Below, piece after piece: positions 28,601-42,657 of a stretch of 64,000 nucleotides of DNA. The notes under the pieces were generated by a model. It was not told the origin of the DNA and searched no databases. It worked only from the letters and a program-made list of their open reading frames with translations. Made by a program: the position numbers and the translations under genes. Each line of letters starts with the position of its first letter. Position 1 is the stretch's first letter. Location of the stretch: the NCBI RefSeq assembly GCF_000189635.1, contig NW_002476347.1, positions 17,832 through 81,831 of the forward strand, given 5' to 3'. Source of the stretch: Tetrahymena thermophila SB210 (Eukaryota > Ciliophora > Oligohymenophorea > Hymenostomatida > Tetrahymenidae).

Positions 28601-30305
28601 TAGCTGGCTATTACATTTAGAGGTTAGATATAATTTATTTAGGATCAACATGTAAACATTAAATTTTATATTTATATTTTTTAATTTTTATCATATTAGT
28701 AAGTAAATTAGATAGACCACAAATCGTATCTAAAATTATGACAGACCATCTTTAAATCTTATCGTTATTAATATCCTTTTAAGTTAATATACCGATATCG
28801 TTTTAATTGCCAGTTTAATTCTTAGGAAACTCTCTATAATATGCTAGTAAATCTATTGATTGCGTTTTTTCTAAGAATAAACACTTACAGCCACTGTGGT
28901 TTTATTAATCTTTATGGTCATTTGCTTTGCCTCTTAGCTTATTAATTGCTTATTTTACTGTTGGAATATCATATAGCCTATTCAAAAAAAATAAAATTAT
29001 GCTAAAGTATAAAACTACAGCTTTTCTTTTTATTTATTTTTACTTTTTACCTATGGTTATAACACTTTTAAGCAGGTCTATTAACTGCATCTAAATAGCA
29101 AATAAAGCATATTTAGATATCGATATAAATATTTAATGCTTTGATGATAACTGGCATAAACCGTTTATATATTATTACTCAATACCAATGTTAACAATTT
29201 GGTTATTAGTAATTCCTCTTTGCTTATTGATAAAAATTAGAGATTTTAAAAATTAATAAAAGTCCTCTATATTTAGTGTATGTAAATATTCATTTATATT
29301 TGCAGGATACAAAGAAAAGTTTTATTATTGGGAGTTTGGTAAATTAATTTATAAATCTTTGCTAATTTTTATTGGGATCTTACTCTAATAAAAGCCATTT
29401 CTAAAAGTAAATTTTTTAAAGTTATAATAAACAAATATTTAAAAATAACTTTTATTTTATAAAAGGTATGCTTGTTGAACGGTTTAATATTTTTTTAATT
29501 TTATTTAATCTTCAAAGCTAAGCCATATTAGATATAAAGCTTTAACAATTCACTGTAGAAATCAACTTTGCTGTGCTCATATACTTTGAATCTATCTACT
29601 ATTTATTAATAGGTTATTAATGAAAATTTAATTTATCAAATAGTAATGATTGGATTATTAATTATACCAAACCTTTTATTTATTCATTAGATATTGCTAG
29701 GTATAGTTTTTATTAGTATCTCAAGCGATAAAAATGATAGAAACTTATTTCAAAATATTTTATTTTCTTTAAAGTGTAATTTTCCAACTTAATTTGAAAA
29801 CATTTAAATTTAAAATAAGAAAAAAATAAAATATTTAATTAAATTTAAATAAGTAAAAAATAAGATATAAAAACTTATTTAATATTTAAAAAGCTATGAT
29901 TTTTATAGCTAGTAAACCTTACAATCTCATTTTAATTTACAAAGATGCTCACCATAATAATAAACTTCTCAAATTATACAAAACACAAAATTATAATTAG
30001 ATTAGCAAACTAATTCATAAGATAACACCAAAAATCCATTTTTTTTAAAGATTAACTCATTAAATAAGATGAGAAATAAGTGGTCTTACTACAGTAGAAA
30101 AACTAGATAAAGCCCTTTATGTATTTATTATTTTTATATTCTTAAAAGTTTTATTAATTTCTAAAAAAATATAGGCAAAATTTAAAATGAGTCTAATTAG
30201 GGAATGGAACTAACTTCAGCAAAATTAAAATATACCTAAGAAGATGAGATTTGTTCAATAAACGCAACTAATGAAAATATCAATTAAAATATTGAATATA
30301 ATTGA
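19647..30305 (+). CDS. Giant multi-pass surface protein, type A (A3), intact
   Basis: Eight exons: 19647-20648, 20899-23181, 23238-23399, 23818-28233, 28378-28651, 28700-29406, 29466-30120, 30175-30305. They total 9630 nt (3209 aa), with stop TGA at 30303-30305. The start gives a signal peptide (MVFLIKITIIFSLLKAVLS) followed by a Cys-rich segment with C..C pairs up to about residue 165. The long middle is beta-rich. The beta-helix region has GGSIYV, GGALF, GGAIS and GGGVYY turns (about 27121-27395). A C.QCPDGKYSLN motif follows near 28038, then seven hydrophobic segments and a polar tail. Exon number and phases equal those of type B, but the protein sequence is clearly diverged from B. It is very close to A1 throughout the shared part. 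Intron 3 (23400-23817) is larger than in the B genes. An Asn run encoded by AAT repeats at about 27450-27470 is longer than in A1. Probable surface receptor or adhesin; ligand unknown. Confidence 0.88.
23668..23748 (+). repeat. Three 27-bp tandem repeats in A3 intron 3
   Basis: Copies start at 23668, 23695 and 23722 with cores GTGCCCAATAAAGA, GTGTCCAATAAAAA and GTGTCTAATAAAGA, exactly 27 bases apart. A related TGTCCCAATT follows the third copy. The first copy overlaps a perfect small palindrome (ATTGGG TG CCCAAT). The patch is richer in C and G than the rest of the intron and is absent from the matching introns of the B genes. Confidence 0.65.
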
Positions 30306-31290
30306 AATAATAAATTTAATAAAAAAATAAATAGATTGTTTTTGGAAAAACAAATAAATATTATTATTTTTATTTGAAATTATTAATTAATTAACAATTA
30401 AATATACTTAAAAGTTGATGTTATTTAAAGGAGTTTCTTATCCAATTCCATTTGATAAATTTTTTTTATTTGATGTTAAAATACTAATTTAATATATATA
30501 TATGTATACAATTTCATAGCTAGAGTTGAATACAAATAAATTTTTATTCTTTCAATATAGTCATAATGGCCAATTTTCTAATTTATTTTTAGTAACCTTT
30601 GAATATTTTGAACCATTATTTTGCACTAAATTACACTTTAAAAGGTAATAAAAGGGTATAATATAATTTATATAATTCAATATCCCATCTTTCGTTAAAG
30701 GGTAATAATTATTATTAAGATTAATATTCTAGTTTTTTTCTTGAAAATATATTTTATTTGGGTAGTAGTGGATATTGTTGATAATATAATTTAGTCCTTC
30801 TTATATCATCTTACTATAATTCTTAATCTTTTTAATTTAATCAAAAGAACTATTCTATTTAATAATAGCTCAAATATTAGGTGTAGTTAATTATTATTAT
30901 TAATATTAATTTTATTACTATTTAGTTTATTATTAAGTTAGTAATTGTTATTTTTCATTATTAATTTAGTGTGTATTCCTTAGTTAATTTAGTGAGTTAA
31001 TTGAATGCTCAAATTTAGTGATTTAAATTTATAACTATTTATTTCATTAGCGGTTAATCTGTTAGTTATAACAGATTAGTCTTATTTGGTACTTATTTTG
31101 TTTATAATTAAGAGCCTAGAGATTAATTGGATGTATAATGCTTCTATGGTTTAATATCTTAATATTTATCAAATACCTTAGTTAAGTGAAAAAATTTTAG
31201 AATAAAATTCAGTAATTGAATTGCATAAAAAATAAAACCTTTTTAAATGATCAATACATTATTAAAAAATTGTTTTTTTTTTAAGAAATT
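30306..31290. other. Intergenic region between A3 and B4
   Basis: AT-rich with no supported gene. It starts with the 3' flank shared with A1. At 31055-31078 a perfect inverted repeat with 10-base arms (TAATCTGTTA / TAACAGATTA) and a 4-base spacer could form a hairpin. TTAATTTAGTGA-like phrases recur loosely at 30965-31030 without a clear period. Confidence 0.45.
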
Positions 31291-31368
31291 AATCAAGAGT
31301 TCATTTAAAAAATTAGAAATCAAAATTCTTAATCAAATAAGATAGAAACTTTAATTGAAAACCCTTAG
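31291..31368 (+). promoter_or_regulatory. Conserved 5' flank of B4 (candidate promoter / 5' UTR)
   Basis: This matches the block upstream of B2 (7671-7752), including GATAGAAACTTTAATTGAAA just before the ATG, and diverges quickly further left. Its role is inferred only from position and conservation. Confidence 0.35.
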
Positions 31369-34300
31369 ATGTAGAGAATTGCTTATTTACTTCTTTTAAA
31401 TTTAAATTTAGTAGTAATTGCATAAAAATGCAAAGCTAATTAAATATATGATGTCATAGCATAGCAGTGCGTTGAATGTTCAAGTAAATGTTTAAGCTGT
31501 TACAATATCTATTAGGATTCTTGTGTTACTTGCAATAAAAATTTCTTCATGAGTTCATAAAATAGTTCTACTTGCTAATAAAGCTGCTAAAAAGGCGAAA
31601 TAAATGATGAAAATTAATAATGTGTTAAATGTTAAGTACATGGGTGTGCAAAATGTAATATACATTAAATATGCCTTGAGTGTGATGTGAATTTGACTCT
31701 TAATTAAGCTTAAAATAAATGCTAGCTTAAATAAGACACTTGCTAAAATAACATGTCATATATTTTAGCCCCATATAGTTTAGAAGAATGTGTTATGAGT
31801 TGTCCTTCATTTTATTATTAGAATGAAACAACTAAAATTTGTGAAAAGTCTATATAATGCATTTAAGTAGATGAATATTCGATGCCCTATTTTGACAAAA
31901 GGATAAAATAGATAGAATAAATAAACAAGGATCAATATTTGGTTAGAGCAACTCATTGCACATTCTTATTAATGGATAATAATTTAAATATAATTTCAGT
32001 CTAAATCTTACAAAATATGCCAACTTTTTATTCAGAGTATATGTTTTTTGGCAATGAAATGCCCTAAAAAAGTTTCATAGTTGGCTCTTTTGGAGGTTGT
32101 ACAGCTGATAATAGTTTAGTTGTGTTTGATTTTGAGACTATGAATGTTGTATTTAATTAAACTAATTTAGCTTACGATCAAAATGTTTTATATATAGATT
32201 AAGCAAACTAAATAGTTTTTCTAGGGGTAAATTAAATTTATGACATATTTTGGTATGATGCACTCAATTATAATTTAAATAAATAAACTCTACCTTATAA
32301 CTTTTTGATAAATTTTATTTAATGGTAAAACACCACAAAGACAAACTATATTATATAAATAGACCTTTTTTCTTCTTCTATGGTAAATTAACTAATTATG
32401 CTTTTTTAGATTATTAATAACATAATTTATATTTTTATCTAATCAAAGATAATGGAGTTATAAGAAGACAGGTCATTAATCATTTTAAATAAAACAGTAA
32501 ATTATTCATCTAAATAGTAACTAAAATTTTATTAAAAATATGATTTTTTAATCTAAATTGATTAAAGTTATAATGCTATGCAAGTATAAAAGATTTAATT
32601 TGATAATGATTTTAATCTTCAAATTAAATCTGTTGAACATCTAAATAACTCGTATTTTGGAACTATATATTATAGCAAATAATTAAATTGCATATTAAAA
32701 TATAATAATGATAATTAAAATTTAGAAATAGCTACTCTAAATGATTCATCTGATTAAATCATAGAAACAATTCCAATAAACTTATAAATAAAAGACTAAT
32801 TTAGCTTTTATGAAAATAATTTTTCAAATTCCTCCTTCATTTTCTTTATCAACGATTCGTTATACTTTCTTAATATCACACAATATTTAGAAAAATATAG
32901 ATAAAGATATTAATTAATTTTAACTGAAAATTTACTGAAATAAATAAAATCATCACATATAAATAATTAAACAATCATATCAAATATTATTTTTGAGGAA
33001 AATAATAATATTAATATATATTTAACTTAGATTTTAAATATAGCAGATTCATTTTAGTAATAAATAAGAGTATAATATTCCCCTATTACTTTTTAATTTA
33101 AAATTTAATTTATAAATCCGATATAATAAGTAAAACTTTATTATGATAACAAAGATTAACTGAACTAAAATCAAATGATCATTATCAATAATTAAACTTC
33201 AAATTCTTTTAAATTGTATGATGGAAATTAGATTTACTTAAATTAATAAATTGGTGATATAAAAATATAATATCCTCTCACTAATTTGTAAAAAAATCCT
33301 GGTATAAATACATAATTTATTTATTTTTATCTGTTGGACAATATTACCTAGTTTGACAGGGTAGCAAATATTAATGACAAATATTTTTTAGTAAGCAAAA
33401 TAATTGACACTATGGTTTATGAATACATAGTCGATTTAAATGAATAGAAGTAGATATTATCTTATAAGTATCAAAGTGGTATTTATGGTGATTTCTTGAG
33501 TTAGTATTATTACATTCAAAGACTTGAAACTTTAATAATAACTAAAATTCCTTAAATTTATAATTTAAAAACTTAACAAAGTATTGTTGACGATTCTTCT
33601 GAAAATTATTTTTCTCTGAGTAATTTTATAATAATAAATGATATTTAAATTGCGTATTTAACTTACGATGAATAATACTAATTACTTCTTTACTTAATTG
33701 ATTTACAGACACACTAAATAATATAGATTTATAATTTTGGTTATAGCTATTTATCATTTTGGACGATAAATAATGGAATTTATCCTTTAATATCTTAAAA
33801 TAATTTAATATATCTAGTAGATCATTCAGACAATAATTGCTACATTTTTTCATTAAGTTAATTGAAACTATACAATTAAGTAATTCTTTAGATATATCCA
33901 ATTTATCTTCCTTCTCTGGTCTGTAAAATAACAAACGAAATATTCATTTTTTACTAATCTAAAATATATATTTATTCACCTGATTTTTAAAGCATATAGA
34001 TTCTAAATTTAGGTATTTAATATCCTTAGAAATATTTATCTAACATTTATTAGGATTTAGTGTATGATGATAAGTATGTTTATTTCTATGAATAAAATAG
34101 CTTTCATAAGTTTGATATGGAGTTAAGATAATTCGAATCAATATCATCAAAAACAAGTCTCGACTTATACCTAGGATCCCAATTTAGTTTTTATGAAATA
34201 GAAAGCACTCAATACATTAAAAAATCTTAAAACATAATAGATACAAAAAATATGATTGTAGTGAAAACATCATATGAATAAGATAATTATCTTGGAAAAA

Positions 34301-37300
34301 TTGTATTTGATGATAAAACTTTAATCCACTGCTTTTAATCCAAACAAGGTGCTTATTGGTATTATAATTTGCTTAACTAACCATTTGATGTTTTAAATAT
34401 AACATAATACTAAACAATATAAGATGAACAAATTCAAAATAGCTAGATAGCTATTTATGACTAAACCAAAAAATAGCTATATATTTATGACTTTCTCAAA
34501 GGAATTTAGTAAATTAAAGTGATAGATATTGATTTGTAAGCTAATCTTTAGATTAAAATCTTAGATTGGGATTTAGTTAGATTTATTTATGTAATAAATA
34601 ACACATTTTATTTATATGACTCTCAAAACAAAACATAAATTTCATTAATCTATTAAGCCTAATAGACTATATAACAATATTAATATTGCTAATTACAAAA
34701 CAGAATTGTATTTTTGACATCAAATTCTAATTTTTAAATTATAAATGTAATAAAAATTTTAATTATTTAAAGTTTATTTTTTTTTAATATTATGTAGATG
34801 AATGATGGAACCATTTCTGACATTTTTCAAAGATCAGCTGATGGTTATTAAAACATTTAAGACTAATTTTATTTAAAGTGTGATTAAAGCTTAATTGTCG
34901 TTTACTATCCTGTGCTTTAAATTTTTGATTTGACAACAGGCAAACCTATTGCAGGGTTTCAAAATGTAAAAATAATAATTATTTTTCTTTTTATTCTATC
35001 AATTTTATATAGCTTTTTCAGCATTTCAAATAATTATTATTTTGATTATGAATTTTTTTTTCTAAATCTTAATAAAAAAATTTTTTACATTCTTTGAGAA
35101 TAAAATTTATAATCGAAGTATGGCACATTATAAATTCATTAAATATTTATTATTATTTAGTTTATAAACTTTTTTATATAATCTAATTTTTAAGAGAAAT
35201 AAAAATATATATTAATTTGTAAATTTAAAAAATGCTAAAATAGGATAATTTAATTGTGCTAGAGAATATGTTATATAACATTCCTATAATTGATATAGAA
35301 GGTTATTTGGTGATATATTTTTACAATCCAAATTAATTTTATTTTTAGCACAAAAATTATTTTATATTTGAATATATTTTTGAATATAAGTAAAATTCCA
35401 CTAATATTTATTATGATTTAGATAATAACATTTTAATTGGACTTGTTGGTGAAATTAATCAAATAAATATTGTTAATGTTACTGGAACTTTACAACTTTT
35501 TACATACGAAACTTCTAGCCAATTTAATAAAGGTGCTTCCTACTATTATAAAAATTAAAACAACTTAATTATAATTGATAACTCACCTATAATTTATCTT
35601 TTAAATTATTTGAGTAAAAGTATTGCAACTTTTAAAATAAATATAATTAATATTTAAGGAATAATCATGGATGAATATAAAAATGTTATATTTATCTACT
35701 AAGACTATTTTATCTCTGCCTTTTAATTTCCAAGTATGCAATTTATGGAAACGATTTCTGTAAAAGATTATAGTATAAACCCAATAAATTCATTATTTCT
35801 AAATTTTAAGCAATCAATACTCATAGCATAAACTCAAGATTCAATAGTTTCTTTTGATTTAACTGAAATTCTTTATGCTAGTGAAACAAATCTCTTTCAG
35901 TATCAGAATATTCAAACAATAATTTATGCAGAAAAATATATGGTATTCTATAGTAGTGTTAATCTTTCTTTGAATCTATTTAAAAACTCTTAGTTAATGG
36001 ATACTTTATTAGTTGATCCAGTGCCATTTAATATATATCCATATTTTACATAGCTCATATAAATTTAAAAAAATCAATTCATTTACATAACATATAACAA
36101 GCTGAGTATTATTTAACCTGATTTATATAAAGAATAATTAAATTTAATTTAAAACATAACATTATAAGATTTTACTGACCACTACTTTTATGATAATCAG
36201 TAAAATCAAATATTTCTATTTTATGAAAGAATATCTTCTTTATATAAAATAGATCTAACTAAAAATCTTCTGACTGAAATCTATCAAACTAACTTTACTA
36301 TAAATAATATAGTTTAAACACTTATATTTAGCGATTACATTATTTTAATTTCACCTGATGGGATTTAAATTTTTAATTTTATTAAGTTATCTAATTCCTA
36401 ATTAACTTATTCTAACAATTCAACTATTAAATTTGCATTAAAGCTTTAGAAAAAAAAATTTTAAGATTAAGAAAATTATTTGTGGAATACACCTTTTGAG
36501 TATGAAGAAAAATACAATAATAACGATCCTAGCATAAACGAATCTAAACTACTTTGTATAATACTAAATTAAGAAAATTATTTTGAAATATAAATTCTTA
36601 ATCTTGAATCTAAATAAGTAGATTATTCAACAAAACTAAAGTTTATCAAAATTACTAATGTTGTTAATGATCCCTTTAGATAGTTAATATATGTCATTAA
36701 TAATATTGGAACCACCCAAATATTTAGCTATTCTTTAAAATTGTTATCTACTATTTAAAATGCTTGCTTAAAATAAGCAATAATTTCCTATGATATGGAT
36801 TTTATTTATTCTATTTGCCCAAATGATATTATCATTTATAATGCTCTAAGCTTTTAACCTTAGTTTCCAACAATAAATTCAGGACTTTCTGAAATCACTA
36901 ATTTCGTAAAATTAAATTATAATAATTATTTTTTAGTGCTACAAAAAAGTAAAGTTTCCATCATAAAAATGAATTACAATTCAAGTTATGAATTGATTCA
37001 AGAAATAAATTAGTAGGATTAAAAGTTATAAAATATGTTAATTTAGTAAGATTAAAATGGGCTCATTTATCTTGAGTTGACATTATCTTCTTATTAAAAT
37101 ATTTATCATTCAATTATTCCTTTATCATAGATTAAAACTTGTAACATTATGATTCAATAATAAAATAGAACCTAAGAAAATGTCTATACAAAAATAGCAC
37201 TAGATTAAGTTTTTAATTAAATGTAAAATAGTAAATACATACCATCCGTCATAAACATTCAATACTAAAATTAATAATACATTTAAGATATTGATTTAAG

Positions 37301-40300
37301 CTTATTATAAACTTTGAAAAACGATTCAAATTATACAAATACTTTAATAATTTAATCAGACTCTGAATAAAATAGCATTTTCTGGAATTAGATTAATGAT
37401 TTTTAGAATTACATACAAAATGTTTAATTAAAACAAATGAACTTATCTGTTTTTAATTAGATTAACTTGAATAAAAATAGTAGTATGGATAACTTTTAAA
37501 TGGTGAATATAAATTTGAATTTAAATAATTCTTTGATTTTATCTAATTTTGAATAGGTTTTAATCCAAAACATAACAATTAATAATACAATATTAAGTGA
37601 ATAATAAAACTAGATAGTTATCACAAACTCTAAACTTGTTGTGATAGAAAATATTTTTATAAGCAATTTTAATTTTCAAAATGTTATGTTTGAAATATCT
37701 AATAATACAAGAGTAACCATTAAATAAATTTAAATAATAAATATAATTTAAACAAACTTATTCTCACTTGTTAATAATAATGAAGTATTGATATCAGACA
37801 TATTCTTATAATAATCTAATAATGTATTACTATTTGAAATTCAGACATCAAATGTTTTGAATGCTACAAATTTTTTCATTAAAAATGTTTAATCTTTGAT
37901 TATACTTGATATTTATGGGACTTTCTTAACAAGAATGGAATAATTTAATGTTAGTCAAAGTCATTCTATTTTTTTTGCTAAAGTCTAGCCATTATTATAG
38001 AATAATTTGCAACTTTTATGCAATTATTATGATGCAAAATATATTAACATTTAAGATTCAATAGATGTGCAAATCTATTTATAAGCAAACACGATAACTA
38101 TATTTAATATGATAATTAATTAGCTTACTATTTCTTAAAGTTTTATGACTATTTATTCAACATATTTAACTATAGATACAATTTTTATAACTAAATCTAA
38201 TTTAGGGACTTCTTAAAATATTCCTAAATTAATTGAAGTAGTATAGTTTTAAAATTCTATTTTTTAAAATATTAATTGTAGTAATAATTAAATTCCCATA
38301 CTATTTATGAGTTAACTGGTTTCTACAGGAAATGTTCTTATAACTTCTTGTAAATTTATAGATATAAAAATACAAAATGATATCCCATTAATAAATCTAG
38401 AAAAAATTTCAACAGTTTAATTAAATTAACTAACTTTTAGAAATGTTACAATACAAGAAAATATTTATTCATCTATCTTATTAATAAATTCTTGTAATTA
38501 AGTTAACATTTCTGAGAGTTTATTTATTAGGAATAGTAATTAAAACGGGAAAGGAGGTTCAATCCAAGCTATAGATAATTAGTTTGTTGAAATTGAAAAT
38601 TCTCAATTTATTTAAAATGAATGTTTTTCATTAAATGGAGGAGCTTTATTCATTAGTAATAGCATGTTTCAAGCAGAAATTATGATAAAAAATAGTATAT
38701 TTCACAAAAATACTGCCATATATTCAACTGGTGGAGCTATTCATTTGGAAAACTCAAATTTAAAAATGTTTAATACTTCTATTTTTTCTAATGAAGCTGC
38801 TATTGGAGGAGGAATTTTTTATTAATAGATTATTCCAGATATTGTGTTGGAGTTCTAAAAAGGAATAATTTAAAATAATAAAATTGTAAATAATAATGCT
38901 AAAATTTTTGGCAAGAATTTTGGATCAATATTAAGAACTATAAAGGTAAAGTAAGAGGACATAAAAGTAAACAATTAAAGCTTAAGTATAAAAAATAATA
39001 GCTTAGAAGAAGTAATATAATTGAAAAGTGGTAATTAAATATCATTTGAGAGAATTTAAATCCTTGATGAAGAAAATAACCCAGTCTATATCCCAAATTC
39101 AAAAGACTCTAATTTAAATAAATATTGTAGTAGTGTTTAAGCAATAATTGAATAAATAGATATTTCAGTTGAATGGGATTAAAGTAATGATTAAATTAAA
39201 TGTATTGGTCAACTTTAAACAAATTAATTTATAAATGGTTATTTTTAATTGAGTTTTTAAGTAATGAACAAACCGTTAGGCAGCGCAGTTTTAAAACTAG
39301 TTTCAAATACAATTTCAGAACTTTAAGATTCTAAGTAATAGGTTTATTTTAAATAAGGAAAGCTTCAACTAGAAATCAAAGTATAATTTTTAGAATGCTC
39401 AGTAGGAGAAATTTTAACAAATTAAGAGAAATCACTTATATGTGAATAATGTCCTGATGGCAAATATTCATTAAACCTTAATGATACAGCTTGCCGATAA
39501 TGCCCAGATTCGGCTATTAAATGTATTGGTTCTAATATATACTTAAGAAATGGGTATTGGAGAGAAAATTAAAACACAGATTATATTGTTTACTGTGATT
39601 TTAATCCAAATTTATGTTAATCTGAATTAAATCTATCAAAAGTAAATAATTTTTTAAATCTTTAATTTAATTATAAAGTGGTAAATATACAGGGTATCAG
39701 ATATCATTTTTTTAAAAATTATGAGAAATTATTTACTTTAAAAAGTTTAATTTTAGCAATAATTTATCATAAATTAACAAAGAAACCTCCATTTAATCCC
39801 TAACATAAATCAAGATTAATATTTTTCAAAATCTTAAATGTTGTATTATTTTATCTTTTAAAATGCATACTATAATTTCAATATTTATTCAATCTATATT
39901 TAAATAAAAAGTAGAATTGCATTTAAGGTTACAAAGGTCCTATTTGCAAGTCTTGTGACACTTATGGTGATGTTTGGGAATATAGGTATTTTTACCTATT
40001 TGATGGAGGAAATTGCTATAGGTGTAGCTAATAGATTTCAAATATAGTATTATAAAATCTCACCATACTTTTCTTTGTTTCTTGCTATATATTTGCAATT
40101 TTAAAAAGAATTATCTCATAATTATAAGCAAAACTTGCAGGATATTTTATTAATAAGGCAGATTTAATTTTCTTAGGCACAACATGTAATAAATTTTTCA
40201 AATATTAAAATTTTTAATAATTTACTAAATTTAAAAAGTAATTCATTAAGACAAATCATAAATAGTTTCCAAGATTTTAACAGATCATCTCTAATTGTTA

Positions 40301-41708
40301 TCTTTACTTAATATATTTTAAATGAGTTTCCCTTCAATTTTTAAAATAACTATTGGATTATCTGGAAACCCTCTTAGTGTTACAAGTAAATCTATTGATT
40401 GCATATTTTCATAATTTCCAAATTTATAACCCTTATGGTTTTATCAAACAATATGGTCTTTTTCCTTACCGGTTACTTTATTCTTAACTTACTTAATGAT
40501 TAGTATTTATCTAAATTTATAAAAAAAAAACAATTCTGCTCTAAAATATTTAAATACAGCTGCTATCTTTATGTATTTTTATTTTTTCCCTATGGTGATA
40601 ACAAACTTAATCAGATCCATAAATTGCTTAAAGATTGGAAATAAAAAATACTTAGACATTGATTTTTCTATTGATTGTTATGATTCAACTAAGCATAAGC
40701 CCTACATTTTCTATTTTAGCTTGCCATTATTAGTTTTTTGGACAATATTTATTCCTTTACTTTTATTTTTAAAAATAAAAAATGGTAAAAAAAGAAAGTG
40801 GTCTATATTCTTAGAAATTAAATATTCATTTATATTTGCTGGTTATAAGTAAGGTTTCTTCTACTGGGAGTTTGGAAAATTGATTTACAAATCATTATTA
40901 ATTTTATTTTCAATATTATTTTAGCAAAATATGATGTTAAAGGTATATTATTTATTTATTTATATAATAATAAAATAATTTTTTTTAAATATTATAGCTT
41001 TGTCTCATAAATCTTACGATTTTACTAAAATACTACTTGCTTTTAAAGTTTTAACCATTTGTAAGAATGAGATTTAATTATTACTAATAGAAATCTGTAT
41101 TTTTAAGTGCTTTTTCTTTAAATATATCATCGATTTAATTAGATGAATTAAATAACCTCATAATTTTTATTTTAATATTACCTAATATCATGTTTATCAT
41201 CCAATTATTATTTAACATGATATAAGTTAATATACCTAGTGAAAAATAAAATAGAAATATCTTCCAAAATTGTTTGTTTTATTTAAAATAAAAATACCCA
41301 GAAATATTTGAAAATATACAAATTGTAAGAGAACAAAGGTTTTAATCTATAATAAAGTTGAAAAAAGTAAGAATAAAAATTTAAAAGCTTGCTATTTATT
41401 TAAAGAATAATTAATTTTATTAATAACAATCATTCTAAACTGTAATAAATAAGTAAAAATCTCAAATTACTTCTTAAGGTTCTCCATTATTTTAATTTAG
41501 CAAATTTAAAAGTTTTGATTCAAATGAAAGTAGCTTTTTTAAGAAAAAACAATAAAATATTAACTCTAATATCAGTAAGAAATAGAAGTACTTCCCAAGA
41601 ATATCTAAATTAAATGAACCCAGTACCATAGATTTAAATAAATAAAATATTTATCTTATTTTTTAATAAAAAGGTTTTAAAAATGATAGTTTTATTGATA
41701 AATTCTGA
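31369..41708 (+). CDS. Giant multi-pass surface protein, type B (B4), shortened C-terminus
   Basis: Eight exons: 31369-32382, 32449-34746, 34798-34965, 35244-39641, 39912-40185, 40239-40942, 40998-41622, 41674-41708. They total 9516 nt (3171 aa). The start gives the signal peptide MQRIAYLLLLNLNLVVIA. The domain order is as in B2: Cys-rich start, long beta-rich ectodomain, beta-helix with GGA turns (around 38550-38820), GCC2/GCC3-like Cys motif (near 39450), seven hydrophobic segments and a tail. Exons 3, 4, 5 and 6 have exactly the same lengths as in B2 and B5. The difference is the last exon: a codon that is TAA in B2 and B5 is TGA here (41706-41708), so the protein stops 34-36 residues before its sisters. 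The removed part is polar tail, so the protein may still work. The equivalent of B5's 42-residue insertion is absent. Confidence 0.86.
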
Positions 41709-42188
41709 TTAACTCCATAACTTACTAAGGAGTCAGCTGTAGAAAAAAGAAAGGACTATGAATTCAACTAAATAATATGAAAAATTTATGTTATATTATA
41801 TTATTTACCTTAATAAAATTTATGATAAATTTTATTTAATTTGATTTTAAATATTTTACTTTTAAATTATTTTTCATCCTATATTATTTGCCTTAAGTCT
41901 AAGAACTGAGCTGCACTTTGAGGAATTATGTTAAATATTGTAAAAATAATTTTATATTTCAGTTTAGTGAGATATATTATTATTTTATTTTTATTTTACT
42001 TAAATTTTTCAAAAGTTGATTCATTAAGTCTATTTTTAGTTTTTTAATTAACTGCAAAAGAAGTTAAATGAGTATTAGAAATTTATTATTATTTTCAAAA
42101 AATGTATTAAAATTCCTTTAAAAAATTAGTAAGCTAATTTCATAATCAAATTAAAAAAGAAAAAAATTATTATCCATTAGATAATAAA
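41709..42188. other. Spacer after B4 with old gene-end spacer repeats
   Basis: No gene is seen. The first roughly 170 bases resemble the 3' flank of B5. From about 41960 the sequence resembles the spacer found in the tandem array at 6180-6390 and 6900-7100, so the same decayed 5'-end cassette sits upstream of B5 as upstream of B2. Confidence 0.5.
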
Positions 42189-42345
42189 AATTGTTTATTG
42201 CTTTGATTTTAAATGTAGTGATTGTTAAAATGTAATTGAAATTAAACTTATTATGTTATTTCTTAATAGTCACTATAATCTTCAAGCAGATGTTTTAGTT
42301 GTTACAAATTCTATTAGGAAACTTCAAAGTCCAAAGATAATTTTG
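42189..42345 (+). pseudogene. Decayed 5' end of a type B gene upstream of B5
   Basis: TTGTTTATTGCTTTGATTTT resembles the signal-peptide codons of the B genes. About 100 bases later, TCAAGCAGATGTTTTAGTTG and TCTATTAGGA match the Cys-rich codons that follow in B2 (7860-7900). The frame is not continuous and there is no start codon. It is the same class of relic as at 6389 and 7102 but retains more of the Cys-rich part. Confidence 0.55.
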
Positions 42346-42574
42346 AATTTCTGATATTAAATATTTTAAAAATAAAATCTAATTAAAAGTTAATGAAAAT
42401 ATTTACTTTTAACAATCTAATTAAAAAAAAATTATATTCAATTTTATTTATAATTTAAAAAAAATATGTATTTTTAATTCTATTTTTAGTTTTTAAATTA
42501 ACCTACTGCATAAGAAGAAATAAGTCTTTATAAAAAGATCACGTCAGCATTAAAAAATTGTTATAAAAAGAAAA

Positions 42575-42657
42575 CTATCAAAAGTTGCTTTAAAAAATAA
42601 GAAAACTAAATTCTTAATCTAATAAAATAGAAACTTTAATTGAAAACTCTTAGATAG
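42575..42657 (+). promoter_or_regulatory. Conserved 5' flank of B5 (candidate promoter / 5' UTR)
   Basis: Third copy of the block before B2 and B4, with AATAGAAACTTTAATTGAAA ending about 10 bases before the ATG. Role inferred from conservation only. Confidence 0.35.
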
